NCBI GenBank assembly: GCA_031180825.1
Contig: JAPSLM010000004.1
Location: 62,001 to 126,000, forward strand
Length of the DNA stretch: 64,000 nt
Direction: 5' to 3'
Origin: Paenibacillus sp.
GTDB taxonomy: Bacteria; Bacillota; Bacilli; Paenibacillales; NBRC-103111
Under the pieces are notes generated by a model. The model worked only from the letters and a program-made list of their open reading frames with translations. It made no database searches and was not told where the DNA came from. Every line of letters starts with the position of its first letter. Positions within the stretch are counted from its first letter, which is position 1. Both the position numbers and the translations under genes were made by a program. This document shows, one piece after another, positions 57,177 to 64,000 of this stretch.

Positions 57177-57425
57177 ATGAAATGGCAGCAAGTCAGAGAA
57201 TTGTTTCCCGACCAATTTGTACTGCTCTCCATACTTGATTACCGTGAGGAAGAAGATAAAAAAATTATAACGGAAGTAGCGCCTATTCGGGCAATACCCG
57301 AGAAGGATGTCAACAGAGCGTTTTTTAATGCCGGATCAGGTACCATTGTTTATCGCACTTCTAATAAGGATTGTGTCATTCATCTGCGCAAAGACCCTCT
57401 GCTGAGAGTGGGACGGAGATTATGA
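57177..57425 (+). CDS. Hypothetical small protein upstream of retropepsin-like gene
   Basis: 82 residues after AGGAGGGAG. Mostly beta (FVLLSILDYREEEDK, IVYRTSNKDCVIHLRK). No family recognised. Overlaps the next reading frame by 4 nt, so the two probably formed a functional pair. Confidence 0.65.
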   Translation: MKWQQVRELFPDQFVLLSILDYREEEDKKIITEVAPIRAIPEKDVNRAFFNAGSGTIVYRTSNKDCVIHLRKDPLLRVGRRL

Positions 57426-57813
57426 AAATTCATGACGATGGACAACTTCTGACAACTACGCTTACTGTATGTTATCGCAAGGAAAACGTTGCGGATAGCC
57501 GATATCATTATCGATACAGGTTCATCTCATACTGTGCTTAGTCCTGATGTATTGGAGGAGATTGGGGTTACCTATGAAAATGGGGATCCTGTTTACGAAG
57601 CGTACGGCATTGGAGGAACGATGCCTTTTTGTACCAAGATGATGGAATATATTCAGATAGATACACTCAAAATCGAGCAGGTAGAAGTTGATGTCGGAAT
57701 GCTTCCCAAGTCGCATAAAGGCTTGCTTTGGATTGGACGTTTTGGGGACATATGGTTTTATTATAGATATGAATAAACTTGAACTTTATTCATCTTATTC
57801 TGCGGTACTTTAA
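57422..57813 (+). pseudogene. Retropepsin-like aspartic protease, frameshifted
   Basis: Begins MKIHDDGQLLTTTLTV. Near 57470 the frame changes to RIADIIIDTGSSHTVLSPDV (the catalytic D-T-G), then GIGGTMPFCTKMMEYIQID. Near 57728 it changes again to GLDVLGTYGFIIDMNKLELY, ending at TAA 57811. Two single-base indels split an otherwise complete gag-polyprotein-type aspartyl protease of about 130 residues. Confidence 0.8.
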
Positions 57814-57853
57814 ACCACATCTCTAACGTATTGCAAAAGTTAATATAGAAGGA
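57814..57853 (+). pseudogene. gerE-like fragment
   Basis: Encodes NHISNVLQKL, near-identical to NHISNVMQKL in gerE 0.9 kb upstream; 40 bases align with about 31 matches. A partial duplication or relic of a second LuxR-type gene. Confidence 0.5.
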
Positions 57854-57949
57854 GAGATCAATCGCAACCATAATCTGACCGTCTCCCGGCAGGCAATTCG
57901 TCTTGGTAACCGAGACTGGCGACGATTCCAACAGCGAACTGTCCCCGAC

Positions 57950-57986
57950 AAAAATACCCTCATCCCGTAAAGGATAGAGGGTATTT
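57950..57986 (-). terminator. RNase J gene terminator
   Basis: Minus strand: AATACCCTC, 15-nt loop, GAGGGTATTTTTG. Confidence 0.8.
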
Positions 57987-58020
57987 GCTCGTTGTAAGTG
58001 GACTGGTTGGTTTGTTTCGA

Positions 58021-59694
58021 TCAAACTTCCATGATAATCGGAAGAATCATCGGCTTTCTTCTGGTTCGCTCATATAAAAATCGTCCTAGCGCATCTTTTA
58101 CATTTGATTTTATCGTAGACCATTGGTTCTCATTCTCGTGAGTTAATTTGTTGATCGTGTTGGACACAATGCGGCTTGCATCGTCGAGCAAGCCTTCCGA
58201 TTCGCGGACATATACGAATCCGCGGGAGATGATGTCGGGTCCGGAGAGGATCGTGCCTTCCTGCTTGCTGATCGAAACGACAACAATAAGGATGCCGTCT
58301 TGAGACAAGTGCTTGCGGTCCCGAAGAACGATGTTTCCGACGTCTCCGACGCCCAGGCCGTCGATGAGGGTATTGCCTGCCGGAACTTTTCCGCGTTTGC
58401 GGGCAGCGCCGTTCTGAATCTCAACGACTTCGCCGTTGTCGACGATGAAGATGTTGGCCGGGTCGACGCCGACCGCTTGGGCCAGCGTGCTGTGCTGACG
58501 GAGCATCCGGTATTCCCCGTGAATCGGAATGAAAAATTTCGGACGCATCAGATTGATCATCAGCTTCAATTCTTCCTGGCTGGCATGCCCGGAAACGTGC
58601 ATGCCCGTCAGCGATCCGGAGCCGTAAATAACGTGGGCGCCGAGGCGGAACAGCTCGTCCACCGTCCGTCCGATATTTCTTTCGTTCCCCGGAATCGGCG
58701 TGGCCGAGATGATGACCGTGTCCCCGGGGAGAATTTCCACCTGCTTATGGTTCGAGCGGGCCATCCGGGTCAACGCCGACATCGGTTCGCCCTGGCTGCC
58801 CGTACATAGAATAACGATGCGGTCAGCCGCGTATTTATTCACTTCGTTCGGCTCGATCAGCATGCCGTCCGGAATGTTCAGATAACCGAGCTCGGAGGCG
58901 ATGGTAATCATATTGACCATGCTGCGTCCGATGACGACCAGCTTGCGGTTCGAAGCGATGCCCGCTTCGATAACCTGCTGAAGCCTGTGCACGTTGGAGG
59001 CAAAGGTGGACACGATCACGCGCTGGCGCGCGGTCCGGAATACGTCCTCGAGATTGACGCCGACGCTTTTCTCCGAAGGGGTGAACCCCGGACGCTCGGC
59101 ATTCGTGCTCTCGGACAGCAGGGCAAGGACGCCTTTTTTACCGATATCCGACATGCGGTGAAGGTCGGCATATTGGCCGTTTACGGGTGTTTGGTCGAAT
59201 TTAAAATCGCCGGTATGAACGACTGCGCCTTCGGGGGTATCAAGCACGACCCCAAGGCTGTCCGGAATGCTGTGATTCGTTTTGAAGAACGAAGCGACAA
59301 TGGACCCGAACTTTAATACGGAATCCGCATGAATTAACACCCGTTCCGTCGAACCCAGCAGCCCGGCTTCTTTTAATTTTCCTTCAATAAGTCCCATCGT
59401 CAGTTTGCTCGTATAGACGGGCATGTTCAACTGCTTGAGGATATAGGGCAACCCGCCAATGTGATCCTCATGACCGTGCGTAATGACCAGCGCCCTGACT
59501 TTATTCCGGTTCTCGATCAGATAGGAGATATCCGGTACGATAATATCGATGCCGGGCAGCTCCACATCCGGGAATTTCGAGCCGCAATCAATAACAACAA
59601 TGTCGTCTGCATATTGTACCACATACATGTTTTTGCCAATTTCGCCTACGCCGCCCAAGGCAAAAATGGACAACTTTTTTTCTGAACCAGCCAA
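58021..59694 (-). CDS. rnjA: Ribonuclease J
   Basis: 557 residues from TTG at 59694 after GAGGAGG. Metallo-beta-lactamase/beta-CASP nuclease: FALGGVGEIGKNMYVV, the metal motif THGHEDHIGG (intact, as in J1), VHTGDFKFDQTPV, beta-CASP CTGSQGEP and HVSGHASQEE, IPIHGEYRM, and the terminal RKPMILPIIMEV. 5'-3' exonuclease and endonuclease central to mRNA turnover. Features mix J1 and J2, so the letter is provisional. Confidence 0.93.
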   Translation of the reverse strand: MAGSEKKLSIFALGGVGEIGKNMYVVQYADDIVVIDCGSKFPDVELPGIDIIVPDISYLIENRNKVRALVITHGHEDHIGGLPYILKQLNMPVYTSKLTMGLIEGKLKEAGLLGSTERVLIHADSVLKFGSIVASFFKTNHSIPDSLGVVLDTPEGAVVHTGDFKFDQTPVNGQYADLHRMSDIGKKGVLALLSESTNAERPGFTPSEKSVGVNLEDVFRTARQRVIVSTFASNVHRLQQVIEAGIASNRKLVVIGRSMVNMITIASELGYLNIPDGMLIEPNEVNKYAADRIVILCTGSQGEPMSALTRMARSNHKQVEILPGDTVIISATPIPGNERNIGRTVDELFRLGAHVIYGSGSLTGMHVSGHASQEELKLMINLMRPKFFIPIHGEYRMLRQHSTLAQAVGVDPANIFIVDNGEVVEIQNGAARKRGKVPAGNTLIDGLGVGDVGNIVLRDRKHLSQDGILIVVVSISKQEGTILSGPDIISRGFVYVRESEGLLDDASRIVSNTINKLTHENENQWSTIKSNVKDALGRFLYERTRRKPMILPIIMEV

Positions 59695-59769
59695 GTTAGA
59701 CCTCCTCGATGGAATTGACGACGAACATACAAATCAAACTCAAAAGATCCGAACCAGTCACTTGCTTTT

Positions 59770-59801
59770 ATTATAACACAACTTTCGGAAAAAAAGTAAA
59801 T
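59770..59801 (-). promoter_or_regulatory. Probable rnj promoter
   Basis: Minus strand TATAAT at 59770-59775 with TTACTT 18 nt upstream; leader of about 70 nt. Confidence 0.45.
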
Positions 59802-60040
59802 GTTGGTCGAGCCGTGGAGAATACGTTGCCGGAGAAGGCAAACAGCCCGTAAAACGGCCGTGCTTATGCTCCGGGAGCTGCCCGGCGAAGATTCGTGCTG
59901 CGGGACAAAGTGAGCATGGCAAATGCCGGCGCATTTGATACAATGGAAAGGAAATACAGCCATAACGGCACAAGACGAAAACGGAAAGGCCTTTATCCCC
60001 GGTTATTCAATAATTATTCAACCAAAAGGAGGAGTTTGTT

Positions 60041-60925
60041 ATGAGCGAGCAGGCATCCGGTTTGCTTCAGAGGCGTTTCGAGCAGCCGATTGACGCCGAA
60101 TTGACCCTTCGGGGCGAGGTGACGGTACGGGAAGCGGCCGATGGGAAGCCGGCGCCCGTCGTGATCATGGTGCACGGCTTCAAAAGCTTCATGGATTGGG
60201 GCTTTCAGCCGTATGCCGCAGCCGAGCTGGCCCGCCGCGGGTATTATGTCGTCCGGTTTAATTTTTCCTGCAACGGGGTAAACGAGCGGGATTTCGACGA
60301 GCTGGACAAATTCGCCGTGAACACCTACTCTCGCGAGCAGGCGGATCTGGCGGTCGTTTGGGAGCTGCTGCAGGAGAAGCGGCTGCCCTTTGCAGAGCGG
60401 GCGGACACCGGTAAAATTGCCTTGCTCGGCCACAGCCGCGGGGGCGGAAACAGCATCGTGTTTGCCGCAGAGCACCCGGATGTGCAGGCTGTCGTCACAT
60501 GGAACGGCATCGCTTCGGCCGACCTGTTTGACGACGCGTTCAAGGAAGAAGTCGCCCGCCATGGCATCGCCTATGTGGCGAATGCGCGGACGGGACAGAG
60601 CATGCCGATTCGGCAAACGTTCTACGATGACCTCAAGCAAAATGCGGAGCGCTTCGATATCGCCTCGCAGCTCGCCGGGCTGAAGACCCCTGTGCTGTCC
60701 GTACAGGGCGACGCGGACTCCGACCGGCTGAAGGAGGGCTTTCGCAGGCTGCGCGAGGCAGCCCCGAACCAATCGTTCGTGACGATTGCAGGGGGGACGC
60801 ATACGTTTGGCGCGGTCCATCCGTTCGCCGGAACGACCCCGCAGCTGAAGGAGGCGCTCGAAGCGACCGTACGTTTCCTGGACGGCCGGACGGGCGTTGC
60901 CGACGAAAGGGGCAGGCAGGATTGA
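60041..60925 (+). CDS. Alpha/beta hydrolase
   Basis: 294 residues. VVIMVHGFKSFMDWGF (oxyanion loop), nucleophile Ser in LLGHSRGGGNSIV, late Asp in VQGDADSDR and His in GGTHTFGAVHP complete a triad. Cytoplasmic dienelactone-hydrolase/serine-aminopeptidase-like esterase of unknown substrate. AAAAGGAGGAG ribosome site; overlaps glpP. Confidence 0.85.
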   Translation: MSEQASGLLQRRFEQPIDAELTLRGEVTVREAADGKPAPVVIMVHGFKSFMDWGFQPYAAAELARRGYYVVRFNFSCNGVNERDFDELDKFAVNTYSREQADLAVVWELLQEKRLPFAERADTGKIALLGHSRGGGNSIVFAAEHPDVQAVVTWNGIASADLFDDAFKEEVARHGIAYVANARTGQSMPIRQTFYDDLKQNAERFDIASQLAGLKTPVLSVQGDADSDRLKEGFRRLREAAPNQSFVTIAGGTHTFGAVHPFAGTTPQLKEALEATVRFLDGRTGVADERGRQD

Positions 60926-61524
60926 ACGCAGAACGAAAAGCCGGGACATCGGTCCCGGCTCCGTCGGATTTTTACGGACAGCGGATTCTTCCCGCCGTTC
61001 GCAAGCTGAAGGATTTGGAGCATTTGCTCGCATCCTCCTATGTTTGGATCGTCCTGCTGGACAGCCATGTGTCCCAGCTGATGAGCGTGGCGCAGCTTGT
61101 CCGGCAGCACAAGAAGCAGCTGCTGGTGCACGTGGATTTGATAAACGGTTTGAAAAACGACGATTACGCGATCGAGTTTTTATGCCAATCCGTGCGGCCT
61201 GCGGGCATCATTTCCACCCGGAGCAGCGCCGTCGCGACGGCGAAGAAGCATAAAGTGCTCGGCATTCAGCGGCATTTCCTGCTCGACTCGATTGCGCTGG
61301 ACACGACCTACCGGCTGTCGGAAAAGGTGGCACCCGACTACATCGAAGTCATGCCGGGCGTGATGCCGCACATTATCGCGGAGATGCGCAGCAAGCTCGA
61401 CATCCCGATTCTGGCCGGGGGATTGATCCGGACGGACCGGGATGTCGAGCTGGCACTCGGCTCCGGCGCGGTAGCCGTCACCACGTCCCGCAGGGAGCTG
61501 TGGGACGCCTATGCGCCGGAATAA
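60922..61524 (+). CDS. glpP: Glycerol-3-phosphate responsive antiterminator
   Basis: 200 residues from TTG overlapping the hydrolase stop. FYGQRILPAVRKLKDLEHLL, VHVDLINGLKNDDYAIEFL, GIISTRSSAVATAKKH and EVMPGVMPHIIAE are the GlpP signature. Binds leader RNA of glp genes when G3P is present. It converges on glpD, whose leader carries the expected terminator. glpF/glpK are not in the window. Confidence 0.93.
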   Translation: MNAERKAGTSVPAPSDFYGQRILPAVRKLKDLEHLLASSYVWIVLLDSHVSQLMSVAQLVRQHKKQLLVHVDLINGLKNDDYAIEFLCQSVRPAGIISTRSSAVATAKKHKVLGIQRHFLLDSIALDTTYRLSEKVAPDYIEVMPGVMPHIIAEMRSKLDIPILAGGLIRTDRDVELALGSGAVAVTTSRRELWDAYAPE

Positions 61525-61544
61525 CCGTCCGACCGGGCCGGGCT

Positions 61545-63218
61545 TTACTCGGACGCGGCAGGCGTCGCCGCATCGTGCAGCAACACGTCCAATCGGCGCA
61601 GATGCTCCTCCGCGACCTCCGGCGCCCAGCCGAAGCGCTTCGCCATGTAAGCCGTCGCCGGCTGCTTCCAGCGTTGCGCCCAGGCGATATCGAAGTACAC
61701 CGCGCCGGTACGGCGGACGAAAAAGTCCTGCGGCGTCGCGACCATCTCCTCGTCGATGCCGTAAGCGAGCGAAGCCAGCACGTCCACCGGCAGGCCGGTT
61801 TGCTCCGCTTCTTCACGCATCTGCGTGCAGCGTTGGAAGACACGGTCCGCGTTGGAGCCGTACCGCTGCACGATCGACTCCGCTTGCCGCTTCGTCAGAC
61901 CGAGCGCCTGGCCGTCGCGCACCTTAGCATCCGCGAACGCCTTGAATTGCGCGGAGCCGCCGACGTCGCCGCCGGACAGCTTGATCCGGTCGGTCGTGCA
62001 TCCCGGATACGAGGCGCCGTTTTGCTCTTGGAGCTGGCCTGTAACCAGATTGACGATGCGTTCCGCCATTTTGCGGTAGCCGGTCAGCTTGCCGCCGGCG
62101 ATGGTAATGAGACCCGAAGGGGCGATGAATATTTCATCCTTCCGCGACAGCTCGGACGGCGACTTGCCGTCTTCGTGGATGAGCGGACGCAGCCCGGACC
62201 AGCTGGACTCGACATCGGCCGCCGTCAGCTTGAGGCTCGGGAACATGAAGTTGGCCGCCGTCAAAATATAATCACGGTCGGCCGTCGTCATCCGCGGATG
62301 AACGAGATCGCCGCTGTAATTCGTATCGGTGGTGCCGATATACGTTTTGCCGTCGCGCGGAATCGCGAAGACCATGCGGCCGTCCGGCGTATCGAAGTAG
62401 ATCGCCTGCTTGAGCGGGAACCGCCCGCCGTCGATGACAAGGTGCACGCCTTTGGTCAAGTGCAGCCGCTTGCCCTGCTTCGAGCCGTCTTTTTCCCGGA
62501 TCGTGTCGACCCAAGGTCCGGCGGCATTGACGATTTTGCGGGCGAAGATGTCATACGTTTCGCCGTCCAGCATATCGACGACGCGGACGCCCTTCAGCTT
62601 CCCGCCCTCGTAAAGCAGCTCTTCCACCTTCGCATAGTTGACCGCCAGAGCGCCGCGATCCGCAGCGGCTTTCATCGTTTCGATCGTCAGCCGGGCGTCG
62701 TCCGTCCGGTATTCGACGTAGTACCCGCCGCCCTTCAGCTTGTCTTCGCGGAGCAGAGGCTCGCGGCGCAGCGTCTCGGCTTTGGACAGCATGACCCGGC
62801 GCTCGCTCCGCTTGACGCCCGCCAGCGAGTCGTACATCATCAGTCCGACGGAGGTTGCCAGCTTGCCGTAGGTGCCGCCTTCGATAATCGGCAGCAGCAT
62901 CCACTCCGGCGTCGTCACGTGCGGCGCGTTCTCATAGACGATCGCCCGCTCTTTGCCGACCTCGGCCACCAGTTTGAATTCGAGCTGCTTCAAGTAACGC
63001 AAGCCGCCGTGAATCAGCTTCGTGGAACGGCTCGATGTACCCGCGCCGAAGTCCTGCATTTCGACCAATCCGGTTTTCAGACCGCGGGTTTGCGCGTCAA
63101 GCGCGATGCCCGCCCCGGTGATGCCTCCGCCGATGACCAGCAGATCGAGCGGGGCTCCGGCCATTTCCCGCAGCCGTTCTTGTCGGTGTTCCCCTGAAAA
63201 TTGCGCCTGTTTTGTCAT
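61545..63218 (-). CDS. glpD: Aerobic glycerol-3-phosphate dehydrogenase
   Basis: 557 residues. FAD-binding LVIGGGITGAGIALDAQTRG, GTSSRSTKLIHGGLRYLKQLE, FAIPRDGKTYIGTTDTNY and the C-terminal DUF/GlpD-C helix bundle. Oxidises G3P to DHAP, passing electrons to quinone at the membrane. AAAGGGGATCG ribosome site. Regulated by the leader terminator/GlpP. Confidence 0.95.
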   Translation of the reverse strand: MTKQAQFSGEHRQERLREMAGAPLDLLVIGGGITGAGIALDAQTRGLKTGLVEMQDFGAGTSSRSTKLIHGGLRYLKQLEFKLVAEVGKERAIVYENAPHVTTPEWMLLPIIEGGTYGKLATSVGLMMYDSLAGVKRSERRVMLSKAETLRREPLLREDKLKGGGYYVEYRTDDARLTIETMKAAADRGALAVNYAKVEELLYEGGKLKGVRVVDMLDGETYDIFARKIVNAAGPWVDTIREKDGSKQGKRLHLTKGVHLVIDGGRFPLKQAIYFDTPDGRMVFAIPRDGKTYIGTTDTNYSGDLVHPRMTTADRDYILTAANFMFPSLKLTAADVESSWSGLRPLIHEDGKSPSELSRKDEIFIAPSGLITIAGGKLTGYRKMAERIVNLVTGQLQEQNGASYPGCTTDRIKLSGGDVGGSAQFKAFADAKVRDGQALGLTKRQAESIVQRYGSNADRVFQRCTQMREEAEQTGLPVDVLASLAYGIDEEMVATPQDFFVRRTGAVYFDIAWAQRWKQPATAYMAKRFGWAPEVAEEHLRRLDVLLHDAATPAASE

Positions 63219-63273
63219 GTGTATCGATCCCCTTTCGAAATATGCGGCCGCCCGGTTCCGGGTAAAAGCAAAA

Positions 63274-63356
63274 AAGAGAAGACGTGAAACAACTCTACGT
63301 CGGCACGTCGCTTATCGCATACGCGCTCCTGAAGAGCTTGCTCACGGTCTTCTCTT
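63274..63356 (-). promoter_or_regulatory. glpD leader terminator (GlpP antitermination target)
   Basis: On the minus strand AAGAGAAGACCGTG and CACGTCTTCTCTT form a long stem with TTTTTTGC after it, between the promoter and glpD. Such a leader terminator is where GlpP with G3P acts in Bacilli. Confidence 0.8.
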
Positions 63357-63388
63357 GATCTCTGACCTGAGATTAACTTGTTAACTTT

Positions 63389-63417
63389 ATCATAGCACGA
63401 CACCGGCTTTGGATCAA
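63389..63417 (-). promoter_or_regulatory. glpD promoter
   Basis: Minus strand TTGATC, 17-nt spacer, TATGAT, upstream of the leader terminator. Confidence 0.75.
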
Positions 63418-63503
63418 CCTTGACAGCGAAATCAGGCTTATGTTAGAGTGCCTTTGCAACCATTTTCCTAAATTTGGAGAAATATCCTTGGAGAGGAATC
63501 AAT

Positions 63504-63626
63504 ATGGCGAAGACAGGCTGTTTTAGCGTTGGACCATTTTTGGGATTGGACCAAGGAACGCGAGCTGCGGATTCGAAGCCGGGGGGCAGCGGGAAGCGGG
63601 GCATAATCCCGGCGGGCGGCATGTGA
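63504..63626 (+). CDS. Possible 40-residue peptide
   Basis: ATG after GAGAGGAA, reading MAKTGCFSVGPFLGLDQGTR and ending IIPAGGM. No homology recognised. It is the only decent plus-strand ORF in the 63418-63741 gap and may be spurious. Confidence 0.3.
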   Translation: MAKTGCFSVGPFLGLDQGTRAADSKPGGSGKRGIIPAGGM

Positions 63627-63741
63627 CGGCGTCCGGGCCGCGCTGCCGGACCCGCAGCCAGCGCGGGGGTAAGTCTCTGGCCGGCCCCGGCCATTGGCGG
63701 AGCTGCGCCCGTTCATAACAATGAGTCTGGGAGGACCGAAC

Positions 63742-64000
63742 ATGGAGCCTGAACGTTTCGATACCGCACACCGCCTGTGGCCGCTGCCCGGGCTGCCGTG
63801 GATCATGAAGCAGACTTGGCGCAATCTGTTGTTTGCCCATTGGCCCGTTTCGGCGGATGAGCTTCGCGCTTACGTGCCGAAGGAGCTGCCCCTGGATACC
63901 TACGAAGGCAGCGCGTGGCTGGCTGTCGTTCCCTTCCGGATGACGGGGATCCGGCTGCGCGGCTTGCCGCCGATTCCGGGGACAAGCCGTTTTCCGGAGC
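63742..64000 (+). CDS. DUF2071 (YqjF-like) protein, N-terminal part
   Basis: 86 codons before the window ends. ATG after GGGAGGA. WIMKQTWRNLLFAHWPVSAD, then RAYVPKELPLDTYEGSAWLA and VVPFRMTGIRLRGLPPIPG are the conserved DUF2071 opening. Function of the family unknown. Confidence 0.85.
   Translation, partial: MEPERFDTAHRLWPLPGLPWIMKQTWRNLLFAHWPVSADELRAYVPKELPLDTYEGSAWLAVVPFRMTGIRLRGLPPIPGTSRFPE

Noticed and set aside
61500..63197. 565-codon open frame on the plus strand opposite glpD
   Set aside because: It is the antisense shadow of a GC-rich conserved gene; glpD motifs are on the minus strand and the antisense product has no recognisable domain or ribosome site.

Overview
The window reads as chromosomal DNA of a spore-forming Paenibacillus-like Firmicute. 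The coding style is GC-rich, with strong Shine-Dalgarno sites, TTG/GTG starts and dense operons. It carries GerE, YheC/D and CgeB-type spore-coat proteins, collagen-like exosporium proteins, RNase J, an S-box leader and an RbsR/rbs operon. No rRNA, tRNA, CRISPR array or recognisable insertion sequence was seen.

Layout. 1-3.4 kb: start of a response regulator and a large exported LRR/copper-amine-oxidase-N/MORN protein. 3.5-16.1 kb: a long co-directional spore-surface polysaccharide operon with dTDP-rhamnose synthesis (rfbA, rfbB, rfbD, broken rfbC), two CgeB-like proteins, an Arg-rich small protein, a GT4-like and three GT2 glycosyltransferases, an RmlD-like SDR and three small helical proteins. 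16.1-22.8 kb: fabH with a FapR-like box, a frameshifted collagen-like gene, a truncated DegT aminotransferase, a Rap-like TPR protein overlapping a secreted-peptide gene, a fossil arsRBC operon and a methyltransferase. 22.9-30.5 kb (minus strand): a GDP-mannose/GDP-deoxyhexose locus with intact manC, a GDP-mannose dehydratase-like gene and yheC/D, but broken glycosyltransferases and acetyltransferase. 30.7-37.4 kb: a second collagen-like protein, then rbsR-K-D-A-C-B with twin operators. 37.6-43.8 kb: a type I toxin-like peptide, a two-component system, YcnI-like protein, MscL with a zinc ribbon, a methyltransferase, DedA and a decayed two-component pair. 43.8-46.7 kb: S-box and metNIQ. 46.8-49.5 kb: a lipoprotein and an AT-rich secreted caspase-like protein flanked by imperfect direct repeats. 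49.6-52 kb: sigma-factor, BtrH-like and VOC pseudogenes. 52-57.9 kb: GntR/LacI regulator, GH38 alpha-mannosidase, gerE and a broken retropepsin-like gene. 58-64 kb: RNase J, an alpha/beta hydrolase, glpP, glpD with an antiterminator leader, and the start of a DUF2071 protein.

How the genes fit together. The two glycan loci (dTDP-rhamnose arm on +, GDP-sugar arm on -) and two collagen-like proteins suggest an exosporium or spore crust decorated with deoxysugars. Much of the second arm has decayed, while housekeeping genes (rnj, glpD, met, rbs, mannosidase) are intact. The frameshifts and nonsense codons cluster in accessory genes, which favours real pseudogenisation over uniform sequencing error, although indel error cannot be excluded from sequence alone. 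The most interesting candidates are the Rap-like/peptide cassette (18991-20168), the AT-rich caspase-like secreted protein (47497-49269) and the shared basic plus GYxxG motif on proteins of the spore-glycan operon.
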